From Gyrodactylus bullatarudis (lineage: Eukaryota > Platyhelminthes > Monogenea > Gyrodactylidea > Gyrodactylidae): a stretch of 64,000 nucleotides of DNA. Location: the NCBI GenBank assembly GCA_012064415.1, contig SSNU01000022.1:145076-209075 (forward strand), read 5' to 3'. The notes under the pieces are model-generated. The model did no database searches, was not told the DNA's origin, and saw only the letters and a program-made list of their open reading frames with translations. Each line of letters opens with the position of its first letter. Position 1 is the first letter of the stretch. The position numbers were made by a program, and so were the translations under genes. This document shows positions 58,201-64,000 of the stretch, piece after piece.

Positions 58201-59271
58201 GGAATGTTTTGTTCTTTCTCGAACGAAAGGATTAAAGATTCTGTAATATAAATGTTAGAGTTTCCACTTTCATAATTTAGATTAGAATAGAATTTTTTTT
58301 TTTTTTTGGAATTGCTCAAAAAAGTTGGATACGCCCTTTAGGATAGTGCAAACCTCTTAATTATAATTACCTATTTCAATGTTTGTTGGCAATCGATTTT
58401 TAGTTTTTTTTTCATTGGTAAAATCTATAATAAAAGTTGTCCCCAAAAAAATGTCCGGTACTATAAGAGTTTAAGAAATATGAATTTCATAAAGTGATAT
58501 CATTTTTAATTATTTCTACAAAAACTCTGACCGAAATAAAGTATTTTCGAACTTATTTTCCATACGTTTTGATTCGAATTTTAGTCTCATATTTCGCTTA
58601 CTTTGAATATGTAGCCAATTGCCCTTGAAGTCAAGCTCTGATGGTTTAGTATCTTCTGTACAAATACATCTATATTTTAATTTCATTATATGATTGTTCT
58701 TTCAACAATGTAAAAATCAATTATCTTTGGATGTGTGAAATTTAATCCAAGTTCCTCTCTGAGTTGTTCATATGAGGTTTGACTGAGGAAGGAGCTACAG
58801 TGTATTTATTAAATTATTTATTGTTGATCAGATTTCTTTTAATTATATTTTAAAAACAGCTAAACAACATCATCAGTCCCAGTGATAGTAAACAAGGTGA
58901 ATGTTCAGCTATTAAAGAGAATGATTCTATCAAAGTTTCGATAAAAGCAATGAAAATACCAGGTCTGGAACTGGATAAATATAAGGAGATGATCACTAAT
59001 GGTCTCAAGACCTTTACAACTGGAAGTGGAATTGCTTTAGACCTCGATAAAACAGTTTTCGATCTTAAAGATATCCTCAACGATGGAAGTAAGTCATGTA
59101 ACAAAAACTCTGCTACTGAGAAAATTAAAAAAGAGTCGGCTGCTCTGAAAGCGTTGTAATTTTTTGATTATTTTTGTAGATTCCACCACAACTTCAAATC
59201 CAATCAGAACTCCAAATGTGAGTGCAAATTGTATTAATCTCTCAAATTGTTTGAGTAAAGGTGTTTGTTAA
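55205..59271 (+). CDS. secreted acidic, Thr-repeat mucin-like protein, five exons
   Basis: Exons 55205-55250, 55283-56713, 57825-57937, 58860-59088 and 59180-59271 join in phase to 1911 nt, or 636 residues. Residues 1 to about 22 are a signal peptide (MLNLVKYLLLFALIL...LLAQ). Then comes a Glu-rich region of imperfect ERESQPETNEE-type repeats, including one exact 54-nt tandem duplication (55501-55608). Ten copies of APTTTTTTT[E/V] follow (56275-56580), a classic O-glycosylation array. The C-terminal part is non-repetitive, with FEKYLDEICSY, GLELDKYKEMITNGLKTF and four final cysteines (..ANCINLSNCLSKGVC). The role is probably extracellular coat, mucus or cuticle; no enzyme or binding domain is recognised. 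The first intron would be only 32 nt. AATAAA follows at 59306. Confidence 0.8.
55501..55608 (+). repeat. exact 54-nt tandem duplication in the acidic region
   Basis: Two identical 54-nt units start at 55501 and 55555. Each encodes 18 residues around EERESQPETNQESEP. The lack of differences points to recent in-frame expansion. Confidence 0.85.
56275..56585 (+). repeat. 30-nt minisatellite encoding APTTTTTTTE
   Basis: Ten tandem units of 30 nt, GAAGCTCCAACCACCACCAC-type, vary mainly at third positions and in GAA versus GTA (Glu/Val). The antisense frame is open too (poly-Val) but is an artefact of this repeat. Confidence 0.9.
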
Positions 59272-59305
59272 GAAATACACTCAAATTCTCACGCTGAAGC
59301 AGAGA

Positions 59306-59311
59306 AATAAA
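59306..59311 (+). terminator. poly(A) signal of the mucin-like gene
   Basis: AATAAA 35 nt after the TAA at 59271. Confidence 0.5.
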
Positions 59312-62169
59312 GCTTAAGCCAAGTTCATGGCTTGTTTTACAAGAATAGAGAAGCTCAAATTTTCTTTGGTGAACTTTATGCTTTTTCTATCTAAATTTAA
59401 ATTTGGAATTTTTCTTTCTTCTCTGAACATAAAGCCTAACCTTTCTTGAATAAAATTAAAAAATCAAATGCACAATCTTGGATCCAGATTTTAATTTTAT
59501 AATACAAACTGTTAGACAATTTTAAGGTCTAAGGTTTTCTTTAGCTATTTTTCATCCACTGAAGAAGGTTCCTGACTATCTCAAAACCAAAATGTCTGTA
59601 AGAGGCGTCGGAAAAAGGTTGGTTAAATCTACTTTTTTTCTACTACTTATTTAGAATTATATTAGGATATTAACAATACTGGTTTTTCTTAAATCTTCAA
59701 TATGAGCTTAAAATTTGAATAAAGTATGACCATGTTTTTGAATTATCTAGAGTTCATTTTCCGTTGGACCGACCATAATGGCTCTGACAGTGTCAATGAT
59801 CTTCTCAGGATTATTTTTGAATTGATTTCCTTACTTAGCGAAAAAAGATTACAATCTACCTTGCCCAGATTTTTGAATTAACACAAATTGACCTTTTTAT
59901 GGACTATTATTGACATGATAAGTGTATGTACAACAACCCCTTATGACAAAATCAAACTACACTTTTATCAAGAAGATAATCCCGAATCCCCATTTTTTCC
60001 ATTGATAATTAATATTATCTTCTATATATATGTAACAGTATTATTATTTTTTTGATAAAATAACCAGAAATGTTAATGGGTCCACAATCTCAAAAAATGT
60101 GTTATTTTCTGCATAATCATGTCATATTTTGAGTGAGAATAAAATAAATTCATCGAGAAAAAGTTTCATCCTTGTTTTTCTTTTTCCCAATAAGAATTCA
60201 TAAAGGCTCATAAACTTTTCACCCCGTTTCCATAAATACGGAGATCAAGATCAGAATCAACTTTAGATTTTCTCAAAGCATTCCCTTATTATATACAATC
60301 AATTTTTGATAAGAAGCTGGGAATCTATGCTTTTACTGAATACGAGGATAAACTATCAAAATATTTTTCCTTCAACTTGTAGAAGTAGGTTTCTTCATCT
60401 TAGATTTCAGAGGATCTTGATCATATTCAAACAAGTTCAGATACATTGAAATTCTCAGCCAGTGATCTTGAAAAGGTGTGAAAACGACTTACTATAGGTT
60501 AGAATAGAAAAAAGGTTTTTTATATTCCAAAAAAATATACTTTTTGTTTAAAAGGACCTTCTCTTTTCTATTAATTGATAGTTTCAAACTCTCTAACACC
60601 TCTCTGATCCTCACAATAGAGCTTTAAAAACTCAATTTCTCACACTTCTAAATTTTACCCTTGAAAACACAAGTTAAACGGAATTTTTCGTAAGAGAAGC
60701 ATATTAATCTCACGCATCGAAGGATGAATCTATCCAACTATCATCAACCCCCTCAATGTACTTGTTATACTACACCTGTAACCTTTAGTTTTTCTTTAGG
60801 TCATAGAAATAACTTATTGGAATTAAAGGTTGGATCCCTCACATTGAAAAATTCTCGATTAGCTTCAGAATTATTTATTTTTAATACATAAAAAAGGTTT
60901 AATGTACAAATTCGTTAAAATAATTTCGGTAAAAAATAATATTACGTTACATAGTTTACCGATTTGTCTGTCTTCAATAATCAAAAACTCTTCTTACAGA
61001 ATAGATGTATATATTGTTCAAAATGTTTTTTTTTGGTTACATAATAATATCACCATGATAAAAAAATTAGCATGTGATCATAGAAAGAAGTGACAAAACG
61101 AAATCCTTTTTTTCAAAATGCAGAACATTCCAGCTATATTTTGCTATTGATTGACAATTCTGCTTCAAGAAATGCTTCTTTTATAATTTCATGAACCAAG
61201 GAACTGCATCAACTATTCTAACCATTTATTTTTACTAATTAATACAAAAGGCCTAATTGGGTCAACTTATCTTTAATTATAGTCATGTCTCATCATACTA
61301 GATCTAAACTGAATTACAGTATTCTCTATTCTTATCTTCATTAATTAGTTGTAGCCAGGTGAATTAATTTCAGACACTAAATTTTCTACAGATCCATTTA
61401 CTCAATCCACTTTATTGCTCATCAACATTTTTTATAAACTTAACGCCAACTCCTTAGGTCTCATTGTTCTTCCATACGACACTTTCTTGTATGATAATTG
61501 GAATTGAAAGATACTTGAAATGCTTAATAACGAATAACTCATTAAGATTGAGTGTTCACAAATGTTTACCTAAAGTAGTTGATTTTTTCAAAAAAATATA
61601 GTCAATTATAATCCAGAGGGTTTCTCAAAAACCTATTAGCTGAGACTGTAGACAAAAATGGTATAACTATCTAGAGTTTTTGCTTTAAAGATTTTGAAGG
61701 AAGGATCAAGGAATAATCAAAATCTCTACTACTCTTTACTGAATCATATTTCAATTGCTTAGAAAATGTATTGAAACAAATCAAACCCCATGTTATCTAT
61801 ACTGTCCTTATTTCTGGAAGAAACATTTTGAAGAGGAAATGACTTCTCCCCAAGGACTGTCTTTATTATCTAAAAAAATATATTCTAGCTTCATTTATAC
61901 TTTAAGCCTTGTTTGTTTCTACAATGCATAATCTTAGACATCGTAAACAATAACCATGATATAATCAGAGAATGTATCCTTAAAGGTACACATATTGAAA
62001 TTAAATAATACAATTTATTTAATTTATTTTTATAACCTTGAAATTGGCTAAAAAAGGAGAGGATTTATAATCTTGATAAATTTACAGACAAACTGTCTCA
62101 GTTTCAAAAGTTTTAGAGCTGAGTTTCATTACTCAAGAGTACCAGAGTCGTTTATTTTTGGCACTCATC

Positions 62170-62330
62170 TAAAGCTAATCGTTATGGAGTTGGGAATCTA
62201 TGATTTTTACATCAATTTTTTGATTTCTTGATCATTTTCATCACTTGAAAATCGATGAAATTTTTATGATCAAAGACCTGTCTAAAATAGGTGGCCTTTT
62301 AGAAATTCAATAGCGATGATCGGTTTTCTT
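62170..62330. repeat. family B fragment
   Basis: TAAAGCTAATCGTTATGGAG, then TTGGGAATCTATGATTTTTAC, and GATCATTTTCATCACTTGAAAATCGATG match the 50541 and 41442 copies. Confidence 0.55.
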
Positions 62331-62775
62331 GGTTAAACTAGAGAACAGTTGCCCCCTCTTATTTCTCTCCAAGTTTACTTTGAATCGTGTTGGTCTTTTT
62401 ATTATCGATGACATGAAAAATCACCGCAAGGGATTCGTTTTCATTTCATCGATGTTAAAGAGCCCTTAGTCTCTTTATCATTTAGAAAAATTAATCCAAA
62501 ACAAGAGGGGGCAAATGTTCTATAGATTTGTCGTTTTCGTGGCTAACATTGAAAAAAATCTTTTGACCACCTCTTTTCCTAACGTGGAGATTTCTTACCA
62601 TAGACTTGGTCGAAATGCAACATTAATCACTTAATTATATGCCAGATGTTCTCCAAAATTCCACCAGTAGTTAAGAATCTAATATTCTTTTCAATAGTCT
62701 CTAAACTAGAATAATGCTCCGTCAAGAAATATCTGATTCCATGACAAGAATATTCTTTAAAAATACAAATATGAT

Positions 62776-62781
62776 TTTATT
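62776..62781 (-). terminator. poly(A) signal of the WDR44-like gene
   Basis: AATAAA on the minus strand, about 210 nt past the stop at 62989. Confidence 0.45.
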
Positions 62782-62988
62782 TTGATTGTCGAGAGTTATG
62801 ATTAAAACTATCAATGTAGAATAAACAATAAGAGCAACAGGACTTCTTTTGATATATAGAGAAAAACAAATGTTTTTGGTAGCTTGGATAAAGGGGGAAA
62901 TTTAAGAAAATAATTGTTTCTATATAGTATAAATTAGGGAGATGTCTCTTCATATCTATCATGGTTTGAACATTTCTCTGTAATATAA

Positions 62989-64000
62989 TCAATCTTTGAT
63001 GGTACTAAGGCCAGTATTAGGAGGTCGATTTTTAAACACTCTCAGCCGACCTTCATTATCAGCAGAGACGATAATATCACCGACATATTTACGATTTTGT
63101 TTTCCTTCTGACTTGTTGTTGTTATTTGTAAGGGTCTTGTTTCCACCACTCTCCATGAAAAAGTTTTGAGCATTCTTCAGACTATTCTTCTTTCTCAGAG
63201 ACTTGTCAAGTATTAACCTGAAAACGTTTAGAAAATCAAAGATAAGAATTATTCTTGAATAAGCACAATGTAGAAATTACAGTGTTTTTAGACAATTAAT
63301 CTACTAGTTAAGTGTGATCACTGGTAATTACTATATACATATGAACTCTAACTTGATGGATATTGTCTTCTCACACCTAGATGTTAGAATTCGGATAAGT
63401 AGGTGTCGATTCCATAAGAGAGTCAAATAATATTCAACCCACGGTGGCAGATGTAGACGCGTTCGAATCCTGGCTATGGTGTACTGACGAGTCCTAATAA
63501 GGATGAAACGCGTCTACATCTGCCACCGTGCATCTGAATATTTCAAAATTAACCAAAATTTCCAATAACTAGTTTTTTCATGAGAATAGCAAGATTCTCT
63601 GAGATTAGATATTTTGATCTCAGTATTTAATCTTCAAAATAAACAAAAACGTTGAGTTTAGCATATATTTTAGCTCAAGACCGTCTTTACCAATTATATT
63701 TTATTTGGGTGCTGTTGGGAGTCTAGCTTTCTCATACCTAGGTCGAACCTCTTGTTTCCCTTACATTTTAATAGAATTAGTAATTACCAAACACATTAAT
63801 AAATAAAGTGATAAACTGTTTCTTGTTGAAGAGAGGAAAGAGTCTTTTTATTTACGATGATTAAATTATTTACTTACGATGGATTCGGCGAAAATAAGGC
63901 AACTGTTACAATGTTATCATGGGCCTTGACAGCTTCCCAATATTTATTACGATCTTTGCGTGTTGCTGGCCCTGGAAGAAGACTGACACGATGACCAGTA
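62989..64000 (-). CDS. WDR44: WDR44-like WD40 protein, C-terminal exons (partial)
   Basis: Two exons are visible: 63878-64000 (running off the window) and 62989-63217. They join in phase across a Ser codon. The first reads KDRNKYWEAVKAHDNIVTVA then LFSPNP, matching the WDR44 C-terminal blade (RDRNDFWEGIKAHNAVVTSA, IFAPNP). The second, after a charged Asn/Lys-rich linker, reads DIIVSADNEGRLRVFKNRPP, matching VLLSADFTGAIKVFINKRK at the end of WDR44, and stops. WDR44 is a Rab11 effector involved in recycling-endosome and export-carrier traffic. Only the last blade is seen; the Rab11-binding part would lie beyond 64000. The 660-bp intron hosts the family S repeat with the best hammerhead motif. 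Confidence 0.88.
63255..63545 (+). repeat. family S element with hammerhead hairpin, in WDR44-like intron
   Basis: The head TGTAGAAATTACAGTGTTTTTAGACAATTAATCTACTAG matches copies at 23465 and 39220. The middle CACCTAGATGTTAGAATTCGG matches the flank of the 8108 relic. The tail is a 22-bp perfect inverted repeat (63440-63461 and 63509-63530) enclosing most of a hammerhead core. GTTCGAATCC (63461-63470) fits the pol III B-box consensus. It looks like a SINE- or retrozyme-like element. Confidence 0.6.
63471..63525 (+). ncRNA. type I hammerhead ribozyme, core intact
   Basis: Stem I: TGGC (63471-63474) pairs GCCA (63522-63525), and GGTGTA (63478-63483) pairs TACATC (63515-63520), with an internal loop TAT opposite T. 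Core: CTGACGA (63484-63490). Stem II: GTCC/GGAT around TAATA, with one G-U. GAAA is at 63505-63508. Stem III is the palindrome ACGCGT. Cleavage would follow C at 63514. The bulged stem I and minimal stem III are the layout reported for hammerheads of Penelope-like elements and retrozymes, which may act as dimers. Confidence 0.8.

Larger units (their letters stand above)
59272..62770. other. intergenic, no gene recognised
   Basis: AT-rich sequence between the mucin-like gene and the WDR44-like gene. It contains a family B fragment at 62170-62330 but no supported exon. Confidence 0.4.

Overview
The window reads as nuclear DNA of an animal: visibly AT-rich, with GT-AG introns from about 32 nt to 16 kb, metazoan genes (an Eph-type receptor and the 3' end of a WDR44-like gene) and a dense, mixed load of transposon relics. 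I cannot name the species from the sequence. An AT-rich invertebrate such as an arthropod is plausible, but that is inference.

Layout. 1-3.9 kb shows no gene. 3965-14198 (+) is a four-exon gene for an unrecognised 336-residue protein with a long Ser/Asn/Gln-rich tail; its introns hold a CR1/Jockey-type RT relic, a 0.7-kb foldback repeat and two hAT-like elements. 14.2-20.8 kb is transposon-rich, with a mariner transposase fragment and a Penelope-like element carrying a GIY-YIG domain, itself split by another repeat. 20838-51903 (-) is an Eph-receptor gene of 14 exons that join in phase to 1058 residues. Its kinase domain has lost the HRD and DFG motifs and the glycine loop, so it reads as an intact pseudokinase receptor. 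Its introns contain a MULE with 9-bp target-site duplications, an integrase-type element with 4-bp duplications, and several foldback repeats. 52190-54902 (-) holds two intronless paralogues of an unknown family. 55205-59271 (+) is a secreted acidic, Thr-repeat, mucin-like protein in five exons. 62989-64000 (-) is the last two exons of a WDR44-like gene.

The most unusual signal is a set of seven hammerhead-ribozyme-like motifs in 64 kb, on both strands and in different repeat contexts: 63471 (+), 8108 (-), 19641 (+, at the 3' end of the Penelope-like element), 31482 and 38111 (-), 13759 and 21531 (+). Most have a self-complementary or near-self-complementary stem III, as described for retroelement hammerheads thought to work as dimers. 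The 63471 copy keeps the whole core and a bulged stem I, and it also carries a pol III B-box-like sequence. The 31482/38111 pair shows compensatory changes in stem I. All exon joins were done by hand from splice signals and phase; no transcript or database evidence was available.
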